64,000 bases of DNA, taken from contig CM051459.1 of assembly GCA_028095005.1 (NCBI GenBank), positions 315,892,513-315,956,512 of the forward strand, written 5' to 3'. Origin of the DNA: Rhynchospora pubera (Eukaryota; Streptophyta; Magnoliopsida; Poales; Cyperaceae). Below are positions 11,193-22,607 of the stretch, piece by piece. Both the position numbers and the translations under genes were made by a program. The notes below the pieces were generated by a model. The model was not told where the DNA came from. It ran no database searches and saw only the letters and a list, made by a program, of their open reading frames with translations. Numbering within the stretch: position 1 is the first letter of the stretch; each line of letters begins with the position of its first letter.

Positions 11193-11202
11193 TATATATA
11201 TA
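11193..11202 (+). promoter_or_regulatory. TATA box of the Sirevirus-type LTR
   Basis: TATATATATA lies within the LTR, about 570 bp before its 3' end and directly after the palindrome-rich U3. Confidence 0.6.
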
Positions 11203-11771
11203 TTGGGCCTCTTGGAACTGTTTAGACACTTTTGAAATCCTTGAAATTCCTTCTTTTTGAGATCTAACCTATTAGACATTATTCTCTCTTGTGTTTGAGC
11301 ATTAAAATAGCAAAATCATTGAGATTAGAGTGTGTCAACTAATCCACTAGTGCTAATTGCTAGATTTGTTGACTGATTTGGTTAGAGGCTCAATTCTTTG
11401 AGTGTTTGTGTTTATCTAATTGAGTTAGGCCAATCCACCTTGAGAGTGCTTGTAACAAGGTGATTTGGTTCGAAGTTGTAGTCCCGTTCATTGTGGAATT
11501 GAACGGAGCGCGCCCCATTTCGTGGTTGCGAAACTCCTGGAGACGTAAGACTAAGGCTAGCTCTCCCTAGCGGGTCGGAACTCCGTAATATATCGCGTGT
11601 CACTTCTTTTCTTCTCTCTTTACTTTCTTTGTTTTGTGAATTGCTTGTGACATATTGTTATTGTTAGACCAAGCTTGAATTGTACCAAATATTGACCATA
11701 CCGGTTTAGAAAGTTGTTTTTGTGCTTATTCACCCCCCCCCCCTCTAGGACTTTAATTTGGGACAACAAAG

Positions 11772-11783
11772 TGGTATCAGAGC
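11772..11783 (+). other. Primer-binding site, initiator tRNA-Met type
   Basis: TGGTATCAGAGC is the classical sequence complementary to plant initiator tRNA-Met. It starts 3 nt after the LTR terminal CA. Confidence 0.92.
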
Positions 11784-11828
11784 GGGGGTTATCTTTTGAC
11801 CATCTAGTTAGGTAGATAACCTCGATTC

Positions 11829-12587
11829 ATGGCCTCTAGGGTGATGGAAAAACCGGACAAGTTTGGTTCCACTTGCAAGAACTTTCGTTATTGGAAGAGA
11901 TGTATGGTTGTATACCTCAACTTGATTGATCTTTGGGATGTTGTTGATAAGCCATATACACCAATAGGTGATAGTGAAGGTAGAGAACCGTATCTAGCCC
12001 GACACAAAATGAAAGACTTTATCACAAGAGCACCAATGAACACACACGGGCAAGGGCAAAAGAACTTTGTTGGCTCTCAAAATGGTGCTCAAAAGAGTTT
12101 TGGTAGGAATAGAAATGGGTCTCAAAGACCTCAAAAGAATTACCAAAACAATCGGGGCCCAAGCAACTTGTATTTCAAGGGACCCGATGGGTGTTTTCAT
12201 CCTTTCCAAAATAATGGTGGGAATAGGAATAAAACACACACTAGACCTCAAAACAATGGGGTGAACCAAAATGTCTCTCAACAAAACAAAAAGAATTTTC
12301 AAAAACCAAATTTGAGAAGCTCTCAATCATACACTTTCTCTAAGGATCCAAAGATTAGGGCCATGGAGCTTAGGCGTCATTTTGAAACCCATTTTGTTAG
12401 AGAAAGTTCACAAATGAACAAGCCAACTAGTGCTTGTTGCAACTATTGTGGTAAGAATGGCCTTGTCACACTAGAATGCAAGGTTAGGAAAGCAAATCAT
12501 ACATCCCGTTCGACTAGTATGATTTGGGTTCCTAAAGTCGCTTCCACATCCATTTTGACTAGTGAAAGCGGTTCGAGTGTGGCTTAG
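11829..12587 (+). pseudogene. Gag of Sirevirus-type copia, internally deleted
   Basis: The 252-codon frame opens with the usual Sirevirus-like Gag start (KFGSTCKNFRYWKRCM, DLWDVVDKPYTP). After about residue 51 it jumps to the Gln/Asn-rich nucleocapsid part, so most of the capsid region seen in the minus copy at 4.1-5.8 kb is lost. Residues about 52-70 (EPYLARHKMKDFITRAPM) are read in a different frame from the minus copy. A 5-bp deletion near 12,039 returns to the gag frame, so two indels compensate. The zinc knuckle again has Leu for His (CNYC-GKNGL-VTLEC). It is unlikely to be functional. Confidence 0.85.
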
Positions 12588-12699
12588 ATAGCCATCCTCT
12601 TTCCCCAAGGGCGTTCTTGTCAAATCTTAAGGGGGAGAGATTACAAGGATAATATATTAGTTGTTTGTTTCTAACTAATATGTATTTTTGTAGGTTTGT

Positions 12700-15600
12700 T
12701 TGTTATCATCATTCAAGAGAAGTGCTTGGATCATAGATAGTGGTTGTTCATATCGCATGACGGGTGATGAATCTTGTTTCAAGACACTTGAATCTTTTGA
12801 TGGTGGTGAGGTTACTTTTGGTAATAATCTTAGGAAGAGCTCTATTATAGGTATAGGCTCGACTGGTAACCAAAATCTAACAGTTTTTAATATTTACCTT
12901 GTGGATGGTCTCAACTACAACCTTTGAAGTGTGAGTCAATTATGTGATGCGGGGTATTATTTGAAGTTTGATCACTCCTCTTGTTTTGTGCATCAAATTT
13001 CGGATAATTCTCTTGTTTACACGGGACAAAGGAAAAAGGATGTCTATTACTTGAACTTTGATCACTTTACCAATGGTGAGCAATGCTTTAGTGCCATAGC
13101 TACCGGTTCATGGCTATGGCATAGAAGACTTGGTCACGTTTCTCTAGACTCCATTAAGAAACTTGTAAAATTGAAACTTGTCCGTGGTCTTCCATCACAT
13201 AAACTTGACTTGAATGGGTTGTGCGAAGCTTGCATGAAGGGCAAGCAAACCAAGTCTAGTTTTAAAACCAAAGAGATCATCTCTACCTCTCAACCTTTGC
13301 AATTGCTCCATATGGACTTGTTTGGACCAATCAATGTCTTGAGTATTCATAAGGAAAGATATGTCTTTGTGGTGGTAGATGACTATAGTCGCTTTACTTG
13401 GGTTTTCTTTCTTGCTCACAAGGAAGAAGCATTTGACCATTTTGTCAAATTTAGCAACCGGGTTGAAAACGAAAAAGGGTTGAAAATATCTAGAATTCGT
13501 AGTGACCATGGAAGGGAATTTGAAAATGCTAAATTTGATGAATTGTGCATAGAAAAAGAATATAAACAAGAGTTTTCCGCTCCACGCACTCCTCAACAAA
13601 ATGGTGTAGTGGAGAGGAAGAACCGTACCTTACAAGAGTTAGCACGCACTATGCAACATGAATTTGCCGTACCCAAATTCTTTTGGGCTGAAGCGGTAAA
13701 TACGACATGTCATGTAGTAAACTCAAGATAACTCTATTTGAATTGTGGTTCGGTCATACTCCTAATATATCCTATTTCCGTGTATTTGGTTCCAAATGCT
13801 TGGTCCTTGATGAGTCTCCTAAAATAACCAAGTTTGATGCCAAGTCCTTACCCGGTATTTTTGTTGGTTACTCAAACACAAGCAAAGCGTATAGAGTCTA
13901 TTTGCCAAACTCAAAGGTAGTTATTGAGTCTATTAATGTTAAATTTGATGAAAAGATCCTTGTGGAATCCAAGGAAGGTAACTCTATTATAGGTACACAA
14001 GTGGAAGAAACTAAACAAGAAATCAAATTTCAACCTCAAGCACAACCACCGGTGATAATCGAGGAGCCTTTGAACCGGGTTGATGACATTTTGATAGGGG
14101 GAGAGACTCATGAGGAGAACGCCTTAGACACAACTCAAGTTGAAACGCCTCATGATGATCCTCAACCTCAACCGTCACCTCAACCGGTTCATGAGCATCC
14201 CGAAGTGCTTAGAGAAGTTTTCTCTCATTCTCTCACTAATGTTATAGGTGACCCTTGGGAAGGTGTTAGGACTAGGTCTAGTTTGCACCAAACTATTGGT
14301 CATTGTGTCGTTGTTTCTCAACTTGAACCAAAATCCTTCAAAGAGGCCAATGTTGACTCAAATTGGATTGTTGCCATGCAAGAAGAGTTGAACCAATTTG
14401 AAAGAAATCAAGTTTGGGAACTTGTACCTTTACCAAGCGGTAAGCAAGTTATTGGGTACCAAATGGGTCTATAGGAACAAACTAAGTGAGGATGGTATTG
14501 TGGTTAGAAACAAAGCCCGTTTGGTTGCACAAGGTTTCAAGCAACAACAAGGTATTGACTTTGAGGAGACCTTTGCACCGGTTGCCCGTCTTGAATCCAT
14601 TAGAATGCTCTTGCCTTATGCTTCTAACAAAGGTTTCACCCTATTCCAAATGCATGTCAAGAGCACTTTTCTAAATGGTTGGATAGATGAGGAAGTTTAT
14701 GTCCAATAACCATCCGGTTTTGTTGACCATTTTAACCCGGACCACGTGTATAAGCTTCACAAAGCTTTACATGGTTTGAAACAAGCTCCTAGAGCTTGGT
14801 ATGGTAGACTTTGTACCTTTCTATTAGAAAATGGTTTTAGTAGGGGCAAAATGGATACAACTCTTTTCACTAAGAAAAGAGATGACCATTTTGCTACTTG
14901 TGCAAATTTATGTGGATGATATTATCTTTAATTCCACTAATACAACTCTTACCCAAGAGTTTTTTCTTTGATGAGTAGTGAATTTGAGATGAGCATGATG
15001 GGAGAACTCACTTTTTTCTTGGGGCTTCAAATCAAATAACTCAAGGATAGTATCTTTGTGTGCCAAGTCAAATATGCCAAGGAGTTGGTGAATAAATTTG
15101 GTGTTGAAAATGGCAAGCGTTTAGACACACCCATAGACAAAAGTGCGAATATCGATGCAGATGAGAAAGGCAAGCCTATGGACATAACTCTCTATCGGGG
15201 CATGATCGGTAGCCTACTCTATCTCACGGGCTAGTAGGCCGGATATTATGTATGTCGTATGTCTATGTGCTAGGTACCAGGCCAATCCTAAGGAATCTCA
15301 CCACAAAGCGGTAAAACGTATCTTGCGATACGTCAAGAATACTCAAAACCTAGGTCTTTGGTATGGTAGACAAACCGAACTAGACTTGTTAGGTTATACC
15401 GATGCAGACTTTGCCGGTGACCGTATGAACCGCAAAAGTACTAGTGGAACTTGTCCATTTCTTGGTGGTTCACTTGTATCTTGGTCTAGTCGCAAGCAAA
15501 CTTCTGTTGCTCTCTCCACCACGGAAGCGGAATATGTAGCGGCCGGTAGTTGTTGTACCCAACTTCTTTGGATGATGCAAACACTTAGGGATTATGAGTT

Positions 15601-15856
15601 AGATTTCCAAAAGGTACCAATCTTGTGTGACAATACCAGTGCCATCCTTATATCCATGAACCCGGTATTGCATTCTAGAACCAAGCACATAGAGATACGA
15701 CATCATTTTATCCGTGATCATGTTGAGAAAGGTGATGTGGAATTGGTCTACATCGACACGAAAGAGCAAATTGCCGATACTTTCACCAAACCACTTCCTA
15801 CACAACAACATCTTGAACTTAGGTTCAAGCTCGATATGCTTGAACTCAAAGATTAA
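12700..15856 (+). pseudogene. Copia pol: PR, INT, RT, RNase H (multiply broken)
   Basis: Domain order is that of Ty1/copia. Protease WIIDSGCSYRMTG lies at about 12,725. Integrase follows from 12,931, with the LWHRRLGH...LCEACMKGK zinc region, then DLFGP, RIRSDHGREFEN and a PQQNGVVERKNRT catalytic segment. RT runs from about 14,400 (KARLVAQGFKQQQGIDFEET, HGLKQAPRAWY, IYVDDIIF near 14,915). RNase H (DADFAGD, STTEAEYVAA, TKHIEIRHHF, DTFTKPL) ends at 15,856. Breaks include a TGA at 12,925, frameshifts near 13,715, 14,455 and 14,890, a TAA at 14,707 and others before 15,240. The last 202 codons are open. The family matches the gag and LTR upstream. Confidence 0.9.
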
Positions 15857-16002
15857 ATTTATGCATATCATGTTGTTGTCTTTGTTGTTTGAAGCTTATT
15901 TCAGTTTAAATTGAGTGATAGTTCTTTTCAAATTCATGAAAAATTAGTTTTTAAATCTTTTGGTTTTAGTTTTTTAGATTTTCTGGTTTCTGTTGACTCT
16001 AA

Positions 16003-16375
16003 CGTTGGACAACGCCATCTAGCATTGTGCAACGCAAGAATGACGTTGGTTTGAACTGAATTTACACTGAATTTCAAAATCTGTCGAGCTGAACGTTGTA
16101 CAACGCTCTCCACTATTGCACAACGCCAGTTTGAATTTCTTTTTAACGTTGTACAACGCTGGCTATCGTCGTATAACGCTGATTTTATTTTTTTATTTTT
16201 ATTTATTTATTTTGAAATTGTATGGCTTTAATGTTGTACAACGCCCTTTAACGTCGCAAAACGCTGGGTGGTAGCGTTACCCATCGCTACTCAGTGTTGC
16301 GCAACGGAGCAGTCAGTTTCTGCTCAATTTTTCGTTGTTTTGATTCCTGCGATGTACAACGCCCTTTGATGTTGC
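16003..16375. repeat. GCGTTGTACAACGC-like palindrome doublets after pol
   Basis: The LTR palindrome family recurs between pol and the extra ORF, at about 16003, 16024, 16093, 16116, 16147, 16170, 16234, 16252, 16296 and 16350. Most are paired with an 8-12-bp spacer. No such sites are seen in pol itself. Confidence 0.8.
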
Positions 16376-16780
16376 TTAACGGAGGGGCACGATTTTAACA
16401 GACGCGACCCCACCTTTCTCCCTCTTTTCTCCTTCTCTTCCAACCCGAGAGCAACTCCATTTTTTCTCTCTTTCTCTCCACTCACACCCCCTCAACTCCT
16501 CTCCCTCAATACTCTCTTAACTCTTACTCTCCACTCCAACCAAAACCACCAAAATACTCTCCACTCTCTCCTCTACCCTCTCATACCCTCAAATCACTCT
16601 CTCTCTCTCTCTCTCGTTCTCTCATTTTACCAAAACCCTAACCACCGTCATCACCTTCAATTCTGGCGATCCGACCGTCGGATTTTCAATCGGCTTCGGT
16701 TTTGAGCTCTCCAAGGTCTCCTCCTCCTCTCCTGCTCTTCAATTTCAAGGTTCCATCTTATTTCTCTTTTCTCAATTCTC

Positions 16781-18053
16781 ATGGCACCACCAAAAACCGC
16801 CACCAATAAACGGTCCTAGAAAAACCCCAAGGGTGCATCTTCCTCCAACCCAACCGCTCAACCTGAACAACCAATACCGATGGAAATACCACCCGTACTC
16901 GTGGATTGGAGCCTCTCCTCTTCCAACACTTACATTTTCAAAGACTCGGCCTCGTTCATGCATTTTTGCCAATACCGTGACGTCAATCGGGAATGATCCG
17001 AGTTCTATTTCTTTGAGCACCCGTTTGGTGTCTACCACTTAAATCCAAGGGAATTGAATTGGATCAAGGAAAGGATAGACTTTTGGAACATGGCGGGTCT
17101 TCTCTCTCATTCTCAACCATACAACCCGTCTTTGATAATACTATTCTACGCCAACCTCACCATGACATGGACCGATGGACAACCATCCGCCAACTCATAT
17201 GTCCTCGGCCGCCATATCTCCATCACCAAGGAAAGCTTGGCCGCTCTTCTCGGCGTCGACAACGACAACTTGGAGATCTACATTCATGCCAATTGGCTAC
17301 GTGAGTTGCCTCCTAATTATGAAGAATATCACCGATTCTTCTATTGTTGGAGGAACTACACCATTCATCAATTCACCGCCACCGAGCTACCGGCTTTGCA
17401 CCGCCTTCTCTTCCTCTTCACCAACAACATTATTACGCCTAAAGACACAATCAAGACCAATGTGGAGCGCTTTGCCGTATTTCTCCTCCGCTCCCTTCTC
17501 GAAATGAACCAAAAGGTTTGCATCCATTCATGCTTGCTCACATGGCACGGGCCGATACCTCTCCTCGCTTCTCTTTTCCATATGCCCACATCATTCAAAC
17601 CGTTCTCATCGAATATGGTATCCCACATGACACCCCTCTTTGGGGCGAACCCGTGCCCACCAATGCCACTGCTCACCCCGAAAACCTAATGGCACATCTC
17701 ATCGTTACCGGATGGACTACCCAAAATGATGACTCCATTGTGCCCGGTCAAATGCCACCATAAATCAATACGAGGAGATAGGAAATGAACCATTGCATGT
17801 GCCCGGCGGACGGGTGGAGGGTCAAGGCGCACCTCAAGACTTCCATGCCTACCTAGATGCCAAATTTGCCGCCTTAACAACTCACATTAATACGCGGTTC
17901 AACACAATCGAAGAAAATATGACCGCGTACCAAGCCAAGACCGATGCCTCGATCACCAATCTCAAAGATGAGATGATCAACCTTTGGGGCAAGATGGAGC
18001 TCCATCTCAAGAGGGGATCCGGTAGTGGTTTGATTGGGAGGGGATACTCTTAG
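16781..18053 (+). pseudogene. Extra ORF after pol: plant-transposon-type domain plus coiled coil
   Basis: The ATG at 16781 opens a frame with TAG at codon 13 and a TGA near codon 71. It is then open from about 17,000 to 17,510 (EHPFGVYHLNPRELNWIKER, SYVLGRHISITKESLAALLG, ELPALHRLLFLFTNNI). A frameshift near 17,515 moves the sensible reading to a second frame (YAHIIQTVLIEYGI, ENLMAHLIVTGW), and a last segment (17,793-18,053) looks like a coiled coil. It resembles the 'putative plant transposon protein' domain found in plant retroelement proteins. Sirevirus-lineage elements often carry a third, envelope-like ORF here. No signal peptide or membrane span is obvious. I call it an ORF3 remnant and do not infer an envelope function. 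Confidence 0.6.
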
Positions 18054-18237
18054 TATATGAGACAGGATTGGTGGCCCTGGTTGTCATCTTTCGGTTATCA
18101 TTGCTAAGATGTGTCATCTCTTGGATCGATTCAAGGATTGTGCGGTAAAGTGTAACCATATGTTATAACTTTCAAGTTATATCATAATTGATGATGCTAA
18201 CATGCATACTTGTGCTTTGTCTTTATTTTGTAGAAAG

Positions 18238-19108
18238 ATGTCGGCAAGTAAGAATATAATCGCTGATCTCAATGCTGGAGAGAAATTGACGAGTAACAAT
18301 TACGATGTGTGGCATCGTAAAGCTCAATTTCTGCTTGAGATGCAGGATTTGTTGGAGCCATTGACAAGGGAACTCACGGAAGTCGAGAGGGCCAATCCAA
18401 ATAGAAATCGAGCCATTGAAGAGTTCAAGAAAAAGGATCGTGCCGCTCGCATAACGTTGCTGAGTAGCATGTCCAATGATGTACTCTTAAAGTTCGAGAG
18501 GTATCGCACCACGAAAGAGTTGTGGGATGCGGTGAAACTCCAGTATGGTGGTACTTCAACCACTAGGCTGCGCCAACTCACTCTTAGACTTGATGGCTAT
18601 AAGAAGCGTCCCGAGCATTCCATGCGAGAGCATATCTTAGCCATGTCTAATATGATAAGTGAGCTGACACAAGCAGGCCATGTCCTATCGGATGAGCAGC
18701 AAGTTCAGGCTGTGATCCGCTCTCTACCTCGTTCATGGGAGCATTTGAGAGTTAACCTCACTCACAATGACAACATACGCACTTTTGACCAAGTGGCGCG
18801 TCATGTGGAGTTGGAGGAGGACCGCTTATCGGCCGAGAAGGCTGAAAAGGCTGCTGGAGAGGCAATGATTGCCGCCTCAAAGAACTCGCAAAGGAAACCG
18901 AAGAAAAATTCCGGTTCCAAGAAAGGTGCGGGTGGCACTGGCATGGCCAATGCAAAGATTGACAAGAAGCGCAACAAGAAGCGCGGAAAGGGGAAGGAGA
19001 AGCCCAAGGGGGTTTGCTTCAACTGTGATCAGATTGGACATTTCGCTCGTGATTGCACGAAGCCGAAAAAGGTACTTTCTGGACTGAGCAGTGTTTCTGT
19101 CTCAGTAT
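18238..19108 (+). pseudogene. Gag of second copia element
   Basis: The start at ATG 18238 follows TTTTGTAGAAAG. The protein begins MSASKNIIADLNAGEKLTSN, with the DUF4219/UBN2-like Gag layout: YDVWHRKAQFLLE, TTKELWDAVKLQYGG, LRQLTLRLDGYK, MREHILAMSNMISELTQAG and VQAVIRSLPRSW. A lysine-rich stretch and one intact CCHC zinc knuckle (CFNCDQIGHFARDC, about 19015-19056) follow. The reading frame is open through the knuckle and the following 20-bp repeats, then runs out of frame with protease. No PBS or 5' LTR is visible upstream (18,054-18,237), so this element is 5'-truncated at the junction with the preceding element. Confidence 0.88.
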
Positions 19109-19163
19109 CAGCGGGCCGCTGGTATGATCAGCGGGCCGCTGGTATGATCAGCGGGCCGCTGGT
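19109..19163 (+). repeat. 20-bp tandem repeat (2.75 copies) at the gag-protease junction
   Basis: The unit CAGCGGGCCGCTGGTATGAT starts at 19109 and 19129, with a partial unit at 19149-19163. Each contains the palindrome that recurs elsewhere in this element. Because 20 is not a multiple of three, copy number sets whether gag and protease share a frame. The present number leaves protease out of frame, and one unit fewer would put the two in register. Confidence 0.9.
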
Positions 19164-22100
19164 CTCCCCTCTGCTTGTGATTCAGCTTTATATGTGTCCA
19201 GTTGCTTTATGCTTACTAATAACAATCCTGTTTGGACTGTTGATTCTGCAGCAACTGACCACATAGCTAGGGATCGAGCAGCATTTGTAGACTATCGTCG
19301 CATACCGGCAGGAAGCAAACGCATTTACATGGGAAATAATAGTAGTGTTCTCGTGCATGGCATTGGCACTTGTGAGCTAATGTTTCGCAATGGACATAAA
19401 TTAGTTCTCCATGATGTGTTGTATGCGCCTGATGTGAGGCGAAGTCTTGTATCTGTATTAGTTCTTGTCAAAACTGGATTGCGTGTTGTTTTTCTTAATA
19501 ATTGTGTTGAATTGTATAAGAATTCTGTTTTACTTGGTAATGGATTTCTTGAGAACAATTTCATGATTTTAGACACAATTGATGGCTGTTCTTCTTTCTC
19601 TTATGATGTTTCTTCTTCTAATGTTAGTTTTTATGTGAAAGATAACATGTTAATTTGGCATGCTAGACTTTGCCATGTGGGGCAAGATAGGATGACTAGA
19701 TTGGCTAAGGTTGGACTTTTGGGTCCCTTAACCAAGGTCTCCTTGCCTCGTTGTGAGGGTTGTGTAGCGGGTAAAGCTACCCGAAAGCCTTTTGGTAAGG
19801 CTGTTCGTGCCACAACTCCTTTGCAGTTGATACACTCGGACATTTGTGGTCCTTTGAGTGTTAGGGCTCGATATGGTGCCTATTATTTCATCACATTCAT
19901 TGATGACTATACACGTTTTGGTCATGTCTATTTGATCTCCCACAAGTCGGATGCACTGGGTTGCTTCCAAAAGTACTTGGCGATGGTTGAGAATCAACGA
20001 AATGGACTTGTTAAAGCTCTTAGGACAGATCGAGGTCGAGAGTACCTCTCGGATCAATTCAAGAGTTTGTGTGATGAAAAGGGAATCGTTCATCAATTGA
20101 CAACTCCCTACACGCCTCAACAAAATGGTGTTGCTGAAAGGCGTAATAGGACATTGTTGGAGATGGTTTGATCTATGATGGCACAAGCAAGTCTACCAAT
20201 TTCGTATTGGGGAGATGCGCTGTTGACCGTCACATATGTTCTAAACCGAGTTCCCTCGAAGTCCGTGGCAGTCACCCCTTACGAGTTATGGACTGGACGA
20301 AAACCGAATTTGGGTAATCTCCATCCATGGGGTTGTCTGGCTTATGTCCATGATCCGTCTCACAAACATGGGAAGCTTGGTTCGAGAGGGAGAAAGTGTA
20401 TCTTCATTAGGTACTCTGACACTTCCAAGGGCCACGTGTTTGTTGGAGAGGATCTAAGTGGGACAGTCACGGAAATAGAATCGAGGGATGCGACGTTCCT
20501 TGAAAGTGAATTTCCAAAGAGGAGCGAGGTTTCTCAAGAGGAATGGCTATATGAGTCAATTCCTTCCGAAAATGATGGTACTGATCAGGATGTCGAGGCG
20601 AGAGGGGGGAATAAAAGTCCTCCTCAACCTCCTGAGGTCAGAACTATCGCGGAAGAGGTAGCTCAGCAGGTCAGAACCTCTCAGGCGCCCAGTTTCAGCG
20701 GGCCGCAGGCTGGGCCAGCGGGTCGCCAAGACTGGCGAGACTTCCAGGACAGAGGTCCTGTCAATCTGCATCCAGAGACAGCGGGTCGCTGGGATGATCA
20801 GCGAACCGCTGAACCTGTGACAGATATGCAGACTGAAGAAGTAATTGAACCTCGAAGGTCTGAACGTGAGAAAGTACCCCGCCGACGATTTGAGATCGAA
20901 GGGGGGGAAGTGTTCATGACTGCTCTTGATGGATTGGTCATGCCGAATGAGGATGATAAGCTCAAACGCAAGAAGGCGATCAAAGCTATCGATCCGGATG
21001 AACCAAAGAATGTGCGAGAGGCACTTTCTAGTTCTAAGTCTAAGGAATGGTTGCTGGCCATGCAAGAGGAGATTGATTCAATGGAGAAGAATCATGTTTG
21101 GGACTTAGTTGACTTACCACGAGGTCGCAAGGCTGTTGGGAGCAAATGGGTTCTCAAAGCCAAGCGTAAAAGTGACAGGTCAATTGAGCGTTACAAAGCT
21201 CGCTTGGTTGCGAAAGGATTCACCCAAGTAGAGGGAGTGGACTATGAGGAAACCTTCTCACCTGTGGTTAGGTTTGCCTCTATCCGCTTGATCCTAGCAA
21301 TTGTCGCTGCAATGGATCTAGAATTATATCAAATGGACGTGAAAACTGCATTTCTCAATGGAGAATTGCAATAGGAGATATATATGGTCCAACCCGATGC
21401 ATTCGTGGTTGAAGGGAAGGAGCACATGGTGTGCAAACTTCGCCGTTCCATATATGGTCTCAAACAAGCATCACGGCAATGGAACCTCCGATTCCACCAA
21501 GCTGTCTTGTCAAACGGCTTTAGGGTGATGAAAGAGGATCATTGTGTGTATGTGAAAGGGTCCAATGATTGTTTCTTGATCATGACATTGTATGTTGATG
21601 ACATATTGCTTGCGGGGAACAACAAGTCGCTGATCAGTTCAACGCAGGCTTGGTTGTCCTCTATGTTTGACATGAAAGATATGGGTGAAGCTAGCTATGT
21701 GCTAGGTGTCAAGATAACTCGAGAACGAACCAGGAGGTTTCTCAGTTTATCTCAAGAAACTTATCTAAAAAAGGTTCTTGAACGATATGACATGGATGGA
21801 TGTCGATCGGTTGACACTCCTATCGATAAGAACACAAGTTTGAGTAGTGACATGTGTCCCAAGACAGATGAAGAGAGAAAGAAAATGAAAAATGTGCAGT
21901 ACTCTAGCGCAGTTGGAAGCTTGATGTACGCCATGTTGTGTACAAGACCCGATATTTGCTATGCGGTGAGTCTTGTCAGCCGATTTCAGTTGAATCCTGG
22001 ATTTGCTCATTGGCAAGCAGTCAAGAGGATTCTGAGATATCTCAAGAACACATCGGATTATGTGTTATGTTATCAAGGCAGAAGCCTTGACCTAGTTGGC

Positions 22101-22607
22101 TATTCGGATGCCGATTGGGCTGGTGACTTGGATGAGCGCAAGTCCACCTCAGGTTTCATCTTCATGCTTGGTAACAGTGTGATCTCTTGGGCTAGTAAAA
22201 AGCAAACGTGTGTTGCTTTATCTACCATGGAGGCCGAGTACATTGCATGTTCTGCGGCGACCCAAGAGGCAATATGGTTGAGACGTTTCCTAAAGGGACT
22301 AGGGGTAGTCAAGGTGCCCAACGGACCTGTGACAATCTATTGCGATAGCACGGCTGCTATAGCATTTTCACGAGACCCCAAGTACCATGGAAAAGCAAAA
22401 CATATTGACACGAGATATCATTTTGTTAGAGATAGACAAACACATCAGAAGATAGTGTTGAAGCACATTTCCACTGATGAGATGGTGGCAGATCCATTCA
22501 CAAAACCCATCGCAAGGATGCAGTTCCTAAAGCTGATTAGGGTTATGGGTCTGATGTCTGCCAGCGGGTCGCAGACTGGGATGCAGACAGATGGACAGAT
22601 TTTCTGA
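19164..22607 (+). pseudogene. Copia pol: PR, INT, RT, RNase H (two in-frame stops)
   Basis: One frame runs to 22,607. Protease has WTVDSAATDHI (about 19,230), where Ala replaces the usual Gly of DSG. Integrase shows LIWHARLCHVGQ, CEGCVAGKATRKPFG, IHSDICGPL, LRTDRGREYLSDQF and PQQNGVAERRNRT. RT shows KARLVAKGFTQVEGVDYEETF, YGLKQASRQW and LYVDDILLAGN (about 21,590). RNase H shows DADWAGD, STMEAEYIACS, IYCDST and KHIDTRYHF, ending at 22,607. Breaks are a TGA at 20,169-20,171 (EMV then SMMAQ, fitting CGA to TGA decay) and a TAG at 21,372-21,374. Between INT and RT a linker carries four CAGCGG-type palindromes (20,694-20,815). The 372-1141 fragment is the same family. Confidence 0.92.

Larger units (their letters stand above)
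10181..11768 (+). mobile_element. 5' LTR of Sirevirus-type copia element
   Basis: The right end is well defined: a C-run, CTCTAGGACTTTAATTTGGG, then ACA at 11768, followed by the primer-binding site. A long C-tract just before this end is usual in Sirevirus LTRs. The left end is placed at TGTGGCACAAG (10181), which is less certain. The upstream half carries many GCGTTGTACAACGC-like palindromes and a TATA box lies at 11,193. No matching 3' LTR was found before the next element at 18.2 kb, so the element is 3'-truncated. Confidence 0.7.
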
